Assembly: GCA_947178145.1 (NCBI GenBank)
Contig: CAMWXE010000035.1
Location: forward strand, 1 to 52,526
Direction of reading: 5' to 3'
Source: an uncultured Lachnospiraceae bacterium
Lineage (GTDB): Bacteria; Bacillota; Clostridia; Lachnospirales; Lachnospiraceae
Length of the DNA stretch: 52,526 nt
Position numbers and translations under genes: made by a program. A model generated the notes under the pieces. That model saw only the letters and a list, made by a program, of their open reading frames with translations, searched no databases and was not told the origin of the DNA. This document shows positions 44,601 to 52,460 of this stretch, one piece after another (positions within the stretch are counted from its first letter, which is position 1; each line of letters starts with the position of its first letter).

Positions 44601-45208
44601 TGTTTAAAAAAATCGCTGATAAGGATATGCTCCGACTAAAAGATGAAATTGGAGATATGCTGGAAGTGATCGATCGCGGTGGGCTCACGGAAAGCAAATT
44701 ATCGGAATTACAATATCAGATAGATAACTTCATAGAAGAAAATAGATCCTTGATCTCCAGCAATGCATATGAATCATTGGAAAAGAAATACTATGCGTTT
44801 GTAGTGTCTTTCTTAAAACTGTGGGGACTGTTTACAATGATTCCGTTAGATGTTGTTGGTTCAAAGGACATTGGTGCATCAAGTAGAGATAAAAAGAAGG
44901 ATATGGAAGTAAAGAAAACAGATGATCTAATAAGTGATTTTCCCAATTCATCAGTAAAAAAATATAAGGAATGGGAGTCAAATTTTTGTAATCTTGCAAA
45001 AAAATATATATGTATGCCTTTAGTGTGCGATGGAGATACCATTAAGTGGCCGTATGATTCTAGTGAATCGGAGTTTTTCATGGATATCTATGTTGGCTTA
45101 TTGAGATATATGGCTCAGAGATTTGCCGAGAAGAATAAGAACGATAAGAATCATAATAAATATAAGGATGCAGTCAATTATTTGTACAAAAATCAAAGAA
45201 GCAGGTGA
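41633..45208 (+). CDS. HerA/FtsK-like DUF87 ATPase
   Basis: A 1191-aa P-loop ATPase of the HerA-FtsK superfamily. The first ~80 residues are disordered and Pro/Ser-rich. A globular region (about 90-315) follows. A Ser/Thr/Gly/Asn-rich low-complexity insert (about 318-430) separates it from the motor. Walker A is GASGSGKS (611-618), Walker B is VLEEAHNI (841-848), and QSPSAVDETALKN gives the sensor-like Gln and the arginine-finger region. These enzymes pump or translocate DNA as hexamers, usually with a nuclease partner. No NurA gene is present; the HNH-type nuclease encoded 5 bp downstream may be the partner. Low GC, like the rest of the operon. Confidence 0.88.
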   Translation: MANGDNPNIRQRQSIRPAGRPSTKPANDPQGNPLNTANSSKSLPNTKNSNMPTGVPSSTPMSSTPAMAIPKIKHSEKASEAEKMLESNSNLVKLQNNLNMLDIFINNKHMEMLSPVAGAQVSYSNKVQELDSFMRDMSGICVYSIDKIMLNPDESTYEKLVSFYSALSGIGGVFAVIIQSDGQKTKMYMCCHVNSKEWADNAGEILSSNFRGQFPGSSVHKLGESEKQKLLRSFGSEKKNNDTVVKALSMIPGRRQVEIQNNCGISAQGLEKFIDTMENYEYTLVILNQRVQNSVMDQCKSGYEMMYTLLSSFSKENVSYSESDSETRSISISDTFSESVSDSITNSFGTSRTDSTTFGTNDGKSYQTAGWFGFEYTKSEGTSSSTSSSDGTNEGNSQGRTTGTSTSNATSEQNGTSTGTNRTISISRDNKSVMDMLELLDEHIKRVDQSHVFGMWNSCCYVVADAKVSSMAVSTLSSLLAGDENVVPHAYYNNWDICNVSERNKILDYLQFLSHPQIELDIGNGQSIQLLTPAMRVSGREMPILCNLPARSVSGIVVTTMADFGRNISEEWKAKAKRPIDVGKVYHMGQVQKTNVQFDLDAFSSHCFICGASGSGKSNTTYNILKKFIDNKILFLVIEPVKGEYKKVFAKLGKINIFTADESAYRRLQINPFEFNQSIHIREHLDRLTEVIGACWPLYGAMPGILKQAFERVYVEHGWDLNYSERVMEIGSKFPTFTDLEKVVENVIDESTYTSDTKGDYKGALLNRIRSLNAGFEKDIFGNSIGIPQRILFDSNTIIDLSSIGSDETRSLIMGMLIIQLREYRKVTVRTSNNPTRHVTVLEEAHNILKRCSKESSSDSANVIGKSVAMLCDCIAEMRSLGEGFVIVDQSPSAVDETALKNTAIKIVMRIPFKQDFDIMGDALALNDSQRLELSKLDTGIAAVFHSGWTDTMLVQMGERWDDTLYGVSTEVVLDKNYLIKIKGAIIQYMFKKIADKDMLRLKDEIGDMLEVIDRGGLTESKLSELQYQIDNFIEENRSLISSNAYESLEKKYYAFVVSFLKLWGLFTMIPLDVVGSKDIGASSRDKKKDMEVKKTDDLISDFPNSSVKKYKEWESNFCNLAKKYICMPLVCDGDTIKWPYDSSESEFFMDIYVGLLRYMAQRFAEKNKNDKNHNKYKDAVNYLYKNQRSR

Positions 45209-45212
45209 ACGA

Positions 45213-45746
45213 ATGTATAAAGAAATTCATGAAGATAAAGATGTTTTTGAAACGGATAATGATTTGGAAAAAATTGAACAAGAAGATCTGGAAAGCGAAA
45301 TGAAATATTTACCTAGATCTGATGGTGTTTGGGAAGGTGAAAAAGGGGATTCAAAATGGATCCCTGATGATGAAAAAATACCAGGAAAGGCTAACACAGA
45401 TGGTAAAACATGGGGCGAGATCAAGGAAGATCATGATATTGATGGAATAGAATTTATCAATGGAGAACCTGATTTTACAGAAATTGCCAGAGGCGAGGCT
45501 CGAATAGATGAATTTACGGATAATAGGGATAAAAATTTTAAACAGGCTGATGAATATGAGGCAGAAAGAAGAGGCTGCTCGCCTGATGATGTGAAGGAGT
45601 GGAGAAAGGAAAACGGCTACACTTGGCATGAAAGAAAAGACTGTGAAACAATGGATAAGGTTCCGGCAATAGTACATAATAATATATTTCATTCCGGTGG
45701 TATTTCAGAGAAAAAGAAGGAAATAAATATGGAGGATTGGCTGTAA
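45213..45746 (+). CDS. Predicted HNH/EndoVII-type nuclease with W-H-E motif
   Basis: A 177-aa, very acidic protein. The C-terminal ~50 residues have the polymorphic-toxin nuclease pattern GYTWHERKDCETM then VPAIVHNNIFHSGG, with Trp138, His139, Glu140, His155 and His160 as likely metal or catalytic residues. A central part (WIPDDEKIPGKAN..GIEFINGEPDF) resembles the segment before the nuclease domain in secreted toxins. There is no export domain, so it acts inside the producing cell or as a recruited effector. ATG 45213 follows AGGTG, 4 bp after the HerA stop. The next gene overlaps its stop (TAATG), as for a toxin-immunity pair. The nuclease assignment is a motif judgement. Confidence 0.75.
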   Translation: MYKEIHEDKDVFETDNDLEKIEQEDLESEMKYLPRSDGVWEGEKGDSKWIPDDEKIPGKANTDGKTWGEIKEDHDIDGIEFINGEPDFTEIARGEARIDEFTDNRDKNFKQADEYEAERRGCSPDDVKEWRKENGYTWHERKDCETMDKVPAIVHNNIFHSGGISEKKKEINMEDWL

Positions 45747-46201
45747 TGTGTAAAATAAACGATTTAGTATTTGGAGTAATGAAATATGATCATTCGTGGG
45801 TCAAATTGGATGATATATCTGTATTTGGAAAGGATTTGGAAATCAGGATTGTTGCAGAAGCTTATAATAATCAGGATATCATTGATGAACAGCGTGACGC
45901 ATATAAGCGGTATTTAGAGGAATTTCCTAAGTATATATTGAAAACACCTGAAGTTTTATTGAAATATTATTTAGAAAATTATGATCATATTTCGTCAACA
46001 GTAAATATTCCGGATAAGATAAATAAGGATAACATAAATAAGGAATTGATCACAAAACTGATAAAAATCAAAACTGTATATTTTGACAGAAAGGGACAGT
46101 TTGGATGGCTCTGCGATTGTGCCTGGGATTCGGAACATGGGATATGCATATTGTTGTCATCAGACGAGATATGTGTTAAAGAACAAGATTACTTATTGTA
46201 A
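45746..46201 (+). CDS. Likely immunity protein for the HNH-type nuclease (DUF6985-like)
   Basis: A 151-aa protein starting MCKINDLVFGVMKYDH at an ATG that overlaps the TAA of the nuclease gene. Pattern features are a strand-rich start, WVKLDDISVFG, then Q-x(2)-AY-x(2)-YLEEFPKYI, and a C-terminal FGWLCDCAWDSEHGICILL. This W-D-x-E-H-G end is seen in immunity-type proteins next to polymorphic toxins. No enzyme motifs are visible. Position directly after a nuclease gene supports the role of neutralising it. A different accessory role cannot be ruled out. Confidence 0.65.
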   Translation: MCKINDLVFGVMKYDHSWVKLDDISVFGKDLEIRIVAEAYNNQDIIDEQRDAYKRYLEEFPKYILKTPEVLLKYYLENYDHISSTVNIPDKINKDNINKELITKLIKIKTVYFDRKGQFGWLCDCAWDSEHGICILLSSDEICVKEQDYLL

Positions 46202-46215
46202 GGGATGTGGGTAAA

Positions 46216-47313
46216 ATGGTAAACGAGGCAGCCGTAAGAAAACTGAAAGATTCTATTTATTCCCGTCAGAGAACGGTATCATTAGAGCATTGCGCAGTGG
46301 GATCTTTTGATAATATTTTCGATGCGGTCGTTGACGAAGATCCCAGAATCATTATTTTTGTTGAATTAGAAAAACTGCAATGCAACTACAGTAAAAAAAG
46401 TATGCTAAGCATTAATGAAGATTATACAGTTTCAATTGAATATAATCCTAAATTTATGAAAATAGATGAAATCATACTTTATGACGGAAGAAAAACAGCT
46501 ATTCAATTACTTGATGATCGAATTAAAGATGAAATCTATATTGTTGGAAAAAATATGGATTCGTTGTTAAATGGAATGGATGAAGTCTATAGCAGGTATT
46601 TGGATTCTGTTGAAGGTTTTGATCAGATATATTGGGAGACAATGACATATCGAGAGTATACAATACTGGATGTGCATGTTCAATTTTTTGTGGAACAGAT
46701 GCCATTGCAAGGAATCCTAAAGAAAACTGAATATGAAATCAAGCGGATCATCTCAGAAATGAGAAGTATTACAAGAATTCCTGTTTTTCTGAAAGTGTTT
46801 TTAGCGTTTTCCTATGTGTCTCAAAGTTGTTCATTTAACAAAAGTGCGCAGCAAGAAAAATTGGGAGCTGGACAAAGATCCAACTTTCCGAATGCTTCCA
46901 TCGCATATGGAGTTATTAATGACCATTCGGCATCATCGTTAGGCATAGCATGGATGTTAAAGCATTTATTAGATGAAATGAGAATTGAGAGCATCATTAT
47001 ATCCGGAAAAATAGAGGATTCGTTTTTGCATTCGGATAATTACCATTGGAATATGGTAAAGCTGGATGGTTTATATTACCATATTGATGCATCATGGAAT
47101 ATTGATATGGATGGGATTTTTGTTGGCGGTTTTATGAAAGATGATGGTTTTATGGCATATACCCATTTGTGGTATGACCACTACCCTAATGCGAAGGGGA
47201 GAAGATTTGATTATGATTATGTTGAGGATTATTTAGTAGAAAATGGAGAAGATTTGTTGGATATGGGAATCCCGGATCATCTGCTTTTTCCTGAACCAGT
47301 AAATGATTTTTAG
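46216..47313 (+). CDS. Transglutaminase-fold protein, catalytic Cys missing
   Basis: A 365-aa protein. The C-terminal half has the transglutaminase-like order: a helical region, then YGVINDHSASSLGIAWMLKH in the place of the usual Cys motif (vC-x-GYA), then SIIISGK, then YHWNMVKLDG with His277 and YYHIDASWN with Asp291. The catalytic Cys position is Ser or Ala (about 238-240), and the nearest Cys residues (26, 56, 205) are elsewhere, so protease or transferase activity is unlikely. The N-terminal half is unrecognised. ATG 46216 is favoured over GTG 46207 on ribosome spacing. It closes the operon, 28 bp before the group II intron. Confidence 0.7.
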   Translation: MVNEAAVRKLKDSIYSRQRTVSLEHCAVGSFDNIFDAVVDEDPRIIIFVELEKLQCNYSKKSMLSINEDYTVSIEYNPKFMKIDEIILYDGRKTAIQLLDDRIKDEIYIVGKNMDSLLNGMDEVYSRYLDSVEGFDQIYWETMTYREYTILDVHVQFFVEQMPLQGILKKTEYEIKRIISEMRSITRIPVFLKVFLAFSYVSQSCSFNKSAQQEKLGAGQRSNFPNASIAYGVINDHSASSLGIAWMLKHLLDEMRIESIIISGKIEDSFLHSDNYHWNMVKLDGLYYHIDASWNIDMDGIFVGGFMKDDGFMAYTHLWYDHYPNAKGRRFDYDYVEDYLVENGEDLLDMGIPDHLLFPEPVNDF

Positions 47314-47341
47314 AAAGAATTATTTTAAATTGTAAATGAGC

Positions 47342-48050
47342 GTGCGCCCAGCAAAGGGGGTAGTGTATAGCAGGTGGAAATCCTGTCGGGAAAGGTTTAA
47401 CCAGATCTCCGATAGCGAGTCTTGGGAACGCAGTGGCAACAATGTGGACTAAGCATAGACAGCGAGGTAACAGAGTCATAAGACAAATCAGCCCCCGAAA
47501 TATAGTAAACTGGTGTGCCGACGCTGTGCTCATAGCGGAAGGCAGTATGTAGATGTGCCGTTTTGGTGAGGACATATTCAACACCACGGGGTCTAAGGTC
47601 AGCCATGTTGTACAAGGACACTGCATCAACTGGGGAGAGCCTGTGTTTTCGGTATGGTGTGTGCCATGACGGTATGTCGGACACCTAACGGAGGAAAGCA
47701 AAGGGTGCACAGCCAGTCAGATAGCATGACATTATTTGGAATGGCGGATAATGCCGCCAGAGGAAAGCTAGGAGAGGACTGTACCTCATAGTCCTACCAT
47801 GCAAAGCAATATTTTGAGGGAAACATTATCTATACACAGGGATAGGAGCATAATGGGAACAGGACTTGAGATAATATCACAGTTATCAAAAGAAAACCCA
47901 GAAATGGTCTTCACATCTATCGGACATCTGATAAACCGGGAATTGCTGAAAGAATGCCATGAAAAGATGGATGGGAAAAAAGCTGTTGGGACCGACGGGG
48001 GCACAAAAGAAGATTATAGGGCAGACTTGGAAGAAAACCTAAGGCAGTAA
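47342..48050 (+). mobile_element. 5' fragment of a group II intron
   Basis: GTGCGCCCAGCAAAGGGGG at 47342 is the typical 5' end of a bacterial group II intron. The ~510 following bases have the characteristic ribozyme-like run of domain I-III segments (for example GGAAATCCTGTCGGGAAAGG, AACCAGATCTCCGATAGCGAG, GAGGTAACAGAGTCATAAGAC). They lead into a domain IV open frame with the maturase start. No domain V (expected to begin with GAGCCG and end with CGGTTC) is visible before 48110, so the 3' part has been deleted. It cannot splice or move by itself. Confidence 0.85.
47853..48050 (+). pseudogene. Truncated intron-encoded reverse transcriptase/maturase
   Basis: Only the first 65 codons remain. 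ENPEMVFTSIGHLINREL, then KKAVGTDGGTKEDYRADLEENL, matches the N-terminal RT-0 block of group II intron proteins, where the usual text is aGiDGvT-x-eeY-x-x-n-LeenL. A stop follows at 48048-48050. No YADD box or maturase region follows in any frame, so this is a deletion rather than a frameshift. The normal protein would be ~420-600 aa. Confidence 0.85.
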
Positions 48051-48108
48051 CGATATATGAATGATAAAAAAGCTGCTGATAGCAAATGGTGAAGGGGGCG
48101 ATTCAAAT

Positions 48109-48519
48109 ATGGAAAAAGATACTTATCAGGACATGGACAGTGCGTTGCTTGACAGACAGAGAGGCATACAGGCAATAAGAAATCTGGCAGATATATATCT
48201 GTCCCGTGAACAGTTGGAAAATAAAGGAAACCTATTGGGACATTATAAATCAAAAGGATTCTTTAAAGCATATTTAGATATATATGAGAAAGCTGTTATC
48301 GGCAGGGCAGAAAATATCCGTTCAGGAAAAATGGAAGATATCAGTTGGGGTTATGCCCGTCTGGACTGGGCTGCTGTTGAAAAAAGAGCACTCTGTCTGG
48401 TGATGAATGATAAGACTGTTTACAGGTTAATACATTTGAAAAATGCTGAGACGATTGCCTATATGGTCAATAACCAAAAGCAAATGCAATGGAGAAAACA
48501 AGATGGAGAAAATAGTTGA
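48109..48519 (+). CDS. Hypothetical protein, 136 aa, in front of the CHAT protease
   Basis: I do not recognise a family. The protein is mostly helical and charged (LLDRQRGIQAIRNLADIYLS, FFKAYLDIYEKAVIGRAENI) with a strand-like CLVMNDKTVYRLIHL and a basic end. There are no Cys clusters, membrane segments or enzyme motifs. ATG 48109 is preceded by AAGGGGG at slightly long spacing. It overlaps the CHAT gene by 17 bp in another frame, so the two are translationally coupled, and it may be a regulator or target of the protease. An in-frame stop at 48058 bounds the upstream side. Confidence 0.6.
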   Translation: MEKDTYQDMDSALLDRQRGIQAIRNLADIYLSREQLENKGNLLGHYKSKGFFKAYLDIYEKAVIGRAENIRSGKMEDISWGYARLDWAAVEKRALCLVMNDKTVYRLIHLKNAETIAYMVNNQKQMQWRKQDGENS

Positions 48520-51500
48520 TTACAAATCATACAGGGATTATTGCTTGGAAAAGGGAGATAAACCTCTTACAGCCTTTTATCAGATATTGCTCATACAGGA
48601 AATAGAAAAGAGCAGGTTTTCATTCTATAAAAAAAGTGACTTAGCGCAACACTGGCATATTCTGAACAATCTGTTAAATGAGGTCATGGGGATATCTGAT
48701 GAGAGTTTTCATAGGGGAATTTATCACGAGGTAATCACGGCAGGACAGGGGATACATCTTTCTGGAAATGAAAAAGACTGCCAGAAATGTAACGGATATT
48801 TCGCAAAGAATAAAGAATATGGATACCCCTTTGGAGCTTATCAGCTTCATATACGGGGTATCCTTGCTATGGCATATACAGATGCGCAGGCTGCATGGTC
48901 ATATGCTGACAATTTGCTTATACTTTTAAGGAAAAGGTATGGGGAGAACAGCCCACAGTATGCAAAAATGAAACTGCACATCACCGGAGAATTTTTGTAC
49001 AAATACCAAAGAGATAAATTTGTCAATGTGATAGAAAAAGATTATGAATATTTTAAACAGTATACAGCAGAAAATGACAGTATGCTCTGTGAAGTGGCGA
49101 TATTGTATGGATGGGTTTTAGGAAACAGGGGATCTGGGGACTATGAGACATGGATGGCAGAGTGTGAGAAGATTGTAGAGCAGAAACAGGGGGATAAATT
49201 TTACTGTTATTATAAGTGCAAAATGGCCTGGGTAAAAGCAAAGATGTTGGAAAAGCAGGGACGGAATGAGGACATACTGCACATTCTAAAGGAAGCCATT
49301 AACACATATTTAATTACGGATACTAAAAATAGAAATATTTTTTATGGCTATGTGTATTTATCAGTAGCCAATGCTTCCTTGAACATACAGGACTATGCCC
49401 AGATGCATTCTTATGCTAGGGCGGGGGTGGAATTATGTGAAGAACTTGGCCAGTCGGGTTCGGAACTATATTATAATCTGTATAATTTCACGGGAATCAT
49501 GTACATAGAACAGAAGAAATGGGCTGAAGCCGAGGAACTGTATAGCAACTGTATTCAAGATATCATACGGAAATTCGGAATAGAAAATGAAAACTATGTG
49601 GCATATATGAACAATTTGGCGTTTGCATCATTTAATCTAGGGAGAAATATTGAATATTACAGAAGTTCCTTGCAGAAAATGAAAAATAAAGAATTGAGAA
49701 AAAATTTTGCTAAATTATTTAATGACTGGCTCATATGGGCTGCTTCCAAAGGGTGCAGCCAGGAAGATATCAGGCGTTTTTATCAGGAATGCATTAAAAA
49801 TATGGAAGGCATAAAAGACCAGCATGAGTGGATAAGGCTGGATTTGATGTATCTGCATACTAAAATAAACGGGGGCGTTTTGGATAATGAAACCTCTTCC
49901 TTGGTAGAAAAACTCGGAAAAGAATTTGAGGATGATTTTTCAGGGGAGTTTGCTATTGCATATTGGAACAACAGGCTGATCTGGGAGTGGAGAACCGGGC
50001 ACCGCCAGACTGCACTGAACATATCTGAAGGGATCATGCGGGAAATACAGGAAGACGAATATGGAAAATATGTAAATACCCTTATAAACCATATTCACCT
50101 GTTGGCGCTGAATGGTAGAACTGCTGAGGCAAAAAATTATACAATGTCTGTTTTAGGATGGATTGATAATTACATTTTGGAGACAGGTTATCAAAATAAA
50201 GCGGTCGCTATCCATTATATGCGCGTACTGTTGAGTGTATACATAGGCATGATACAGAATGACAATCAGCAAATTGAACTGGAGGAGAAAGAGTCGGAAC
50301 AATTGCTCGAAAAAATAATACGCTGTAAAACAATAGAACGGGAGATTAATACCTGTTTAGGAAAATACGGGGAAAATGAACTACCAGATCTGTACTTTTA
50401 TAAAAACACACATAGAAAATTGGCGGCATTGGAATTGAAGTTTGAGTTAGGCGGGATGGATTCGGAAGAATATGAAACAAGGAAAATGGAATTGCGGCTC
50501 GAACTGTCAGAACATGGCGCCAACCTGAACAGCGAGATGATGCTTTGTGGGAAAGTACGTGGCTTTAAATTAAGGTCTGTCAATATTCCCGACCATGCAG
50601 TTTGTGTGGAATATTTTGCATATTATAAATACCCGAATGACAGACCGATGCTTAATTTTGTGCAAGAGGAAAATGAGAATGAAATACATAATTATCTTGC
50701 ATTTATTTTAAAAGGGAACAGTGGGCGGACGAATTTATTAGATATTAAGAATATTCCATTAGAGACACGGCTGGACATAGACCTTAGTTACCTGCTTGAG
50801 GCATCAGCTGATACGGCAGAGCCGCATATTGATGATAAGGTCAAAAAAACAGTACAGCGTCTTAACAAAATTTTTGCCATGCCAGTTATGCAATATTTAG
50901 AAGCGGAAGCGTATGTTTTCCTAGGACTTGATTTTTTACTGCAGTTTATGCCAGTGGATATGGTATTTTACGACCAGAAAGGAAAGCCGATGAATATCAT
51001 ACTGGTGGACTCTGCCTGCTATGCAGGGGAGGATACCTGGATCAATATCAAGGAATCAGATGCTCTAGTTATAGGAAATCCACAGCTGGGCATATACCGA
51101 ACACAAAAACATATGCCACTATTATGCGGGGAGATTGAGTGTGAAACAATCGCAAGGATGTGCGGAACAAAAGCGTACACGGGCAAGAAGGCCAAACAGA
51201 ATGTGCTATGGGACAAAATACCTAAAGATATAATACATATATCCACTCATGGGGCGTGGTGTGACATGAACCAGGACAGGTTGCTTATGGGTGATCTTGT
51301 CATTACATCATATTTGTTGTTTGCAGGGTACGAAGACTGGGAAGCGGGAGAAAAGATTATTGATTATGGGAATGGGATTATATCAGGTGATGATTTTATG
51401 TTCATGGATCTATCGGGGACAAAACTGGTAGTGCTCTCTGCCTGCGTAAGTGGGCTGGGATACTTGGCGGGACTGAATACTGTACACGGGATGAGATGGG

Positions 51501-51805
51501 CGGTAGGGGTGTCCGGCGCGGAAAATTCCATCACGACATTATGGGAAGTAGATGATGACGCAAGTGCGGTCTTAATGGTTTTATTTTACAGAAATCTGAT
51601 GGATATGCCAGTGGGGAAAGCATTGTATGAAGCAAAAAAACGTTTAAAGACAATCACACTTGAAGAGTTAAAAAGGGATGATGAATTGAAGGGGATTATA
51701 GAGACTGCGCAAATAAAACAGAAGAAAAAATTCGGGGCATACAATGGCAGTAAACCATATATGAGCTGGAAACACTGGGCCGCATTTGTGTGTTACCACA
51801 GATAG
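48503..51805 (+). CDS. TPR-CHAT caspase-like protease
   Basis: An 1100-aa protein. Residues ~20-650 are helical and repetitive, TPR-like (LYYNLYNFTGIMYIEQKKWAEAEELYSN and FGYVYLSVANASLN-type pairs). The C-terminal CHAT domain (about 870-1100) has the caspase dyad: His916 in IIHISTHG and Cys981 in VVLSACVSGLG. It also has the family end motif W-x-V-D-D-x-A-S-x-x-L-M-x-x-F-Y-x-N-L and the AL-x-E-A-K-K-R-L helix. The TPR part would sense a trigger and release the protease. CHAT proteases act in gasdermin, type III-E CRISPR and other cell-suicide defences. No gasdermin or CRISPR gene is adjacent. ATG 48503 has GGAGA upstream. Confidence 0.87.
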   Translation: MEKIVDYKSYRDYCLEKGDKPLTAFYQILLIQEIEKSRFSFYKKSDLAQHWHILNNLLNEVMGISDESFHRGIYHEVITAGQGIHLSGNEKDCQKCNGYFAKNKEYGYPFGAYQLHIRGILAMAYTDAQAAWSYADNLLILLRKRYGENSPQYAKMKLHITGEFLYKYQRDKFVNVIEKDYEYFKQYTAENDSMLCEVAILYGWVLGNRGSGDYETWMAECEKIVEQKQGDKFYCYYKCKMAWVKAKMLEKQGRNEDILHILKEAINTYLITDTKNRNIFYGYVYLSVANASLNIQDYAQMHSYARAGVELCEELGQSGSELYYNLYNFTGIMYIEQKKWAEAEELYSNCIQDIIRKFGIENENYVAYMNNLAFASFNLGRNIEYYRSSLQKMKNKELRKNFAKLFNDWLIWAASKGCSQEDIRRFYQECIKNMEGIKDQHEWIRLDLMYLHTKINGGVLDNETSSLVEKLGKEFEDDFSGEFAIAYWNNRLIWEWRTGHRQTALNISEGIMREIQEDEYGKYVNTLINHIHLLALNGRTAEAKNYTMSVLGWIDNYILETGYQNKAVAIHYMRVLLSVYIGMIQNDNQQIELEEKESEQLLEKIIRCKTIEREINTCLGKYGENELPDLYFYKNTHRKLAALELKFELGGMDSEEYETRKMELRLELSEHGANLNSEMMLCGKVRGFKLRSVNIPDHAVCVEYFAYYKYPNDRPMLNFVQEENENEIHNYLAFILKGNSGRTNLLDIKNIPLETRLDIDLSYLLEASADTAEPHIDDKVKKTVQRLNKIFAMPVMQYLEAEAYVFLGLDFLLQFMPVDMVFYDQKGKPMNIILVDSACYAGEDTWINIKESDALVIGNPQLGIYRTQKHMPLLCGEIECETIARMCGTKAYTGKKAKQNVLWDKIPKDIIHISTHGAWCDMNQDRLLMGDLVITSYLLFAGYEDWEAGEKIIDYGNGIISGDDFMFMDLSGTKLVVLSACVSGLGYLAGLNTVHGMRWAVGVSGAENSITTLWEVDDDASAVLMVLFYRNLMDMPVGKALYEAKKRLKTITLEELKRDDELKGIIETAQIKQKKKFGAYNGSKPYMSWKHWAAFVCYHR

Positions 51806-51826
51806 CAGAAAGAGGAGTGTAAAAAA

Positions 51827-52426
51827 ATGCTTTTTAAACGAAAAGAGAAACCAGTTGAATTATTGGAACTTAAGGTAAACAAATATGTGCATGACGTTCA
51901 GGAGAGCCTAGATATGCATAATGTTCCCATCCAGGTTAGCAGTGAACAGATGGAAAAAATATTTAATAATATCTTGGAGGCGGATATTGAATATATAAAG
52001 GAAGCAGAAGTTTCTAGGGGGGACGTGCGCATCAGGAGAGATGGGAAGGGCAGATACTATTCCATAAAAAATATCCATATCCATCTTTCTGATTTTCTGG
52101 AACTAGGATTTTCAATGATTCAGACGGAAAGAAAATATATGATCTTTGCAGGCGGGATCTGCCTGCTAAAGTTAATGGAACAGTTAGGGATTGACCTGAC
52201 AGAAGAACAAACGACTATTTGTGTGGCTCTGTATCAGGCAACAAAGCATCATATGGTGACGGATAACAATATAGGGCAATACATGGTTCATGAATTAGAG
52301 GAAGAAAATTATCTGGAATATACAAATGAAAAAATCGAAAAGGTGCTTTTAGAATTAATAAATATGAGGATCGTTTCCATAGAAAACGGCATATATAAAA
52401 TAGCCGAAAAAATACATATTTCTTGA
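51827..52426 (+). CDS. Unknown protein downstream of the CHAT protease, 199 aa
   Basis: The N-terminus is basic (MLFKRKEKPVE), followed by helices and a strand region (GDVRIRRDGKGRYYSIKN). A weakly hydrophobic helix around residues 100-125 (YMIFAGGICLLKLMEQLG) comes next. The last ~75 residues (ICVALYQATKH, then IGQYMVHELEEENYLEY and KVLLELINMRIVSIENGIYKIA) look like a winged-helix domain. GAGGAGTG lies upstream, and it follows the CHAT gene by 21 bp, so it is probably in the same operon. It could be a regulator of the module or a CHAT partner or substrate; I cannot tell which. Confidence 0.6.
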   Translation: MLFKRKEKPVELLELKVNKYVHDVQESLDMHNVPIQVSSEQMEKIFNNILEADIEYIKEAEVSRGDVRIRRDGKGRYYSIKNIHIHLSDFLELGFSMIQTERKYMIFAGGICLLKLMEQLGIDLTEEQTTICVALYQATKHHMVTDNNIGQYMVHELEEENYLEYTNEKIEKVLLELINMRIVSIENGIYKIAEKIHIS

Positions 52427-52460
52427 ATTCACAGATGCATAGGCCGTAACTAAAAAACAG

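Noticed and set aside
47397..47710. Open frames on the minus strand in the 47.4-47.7 kb region
   Set aside because: The plus strand is a group II intron ribozyme; structured RNA of this kind often gives spurious frames.
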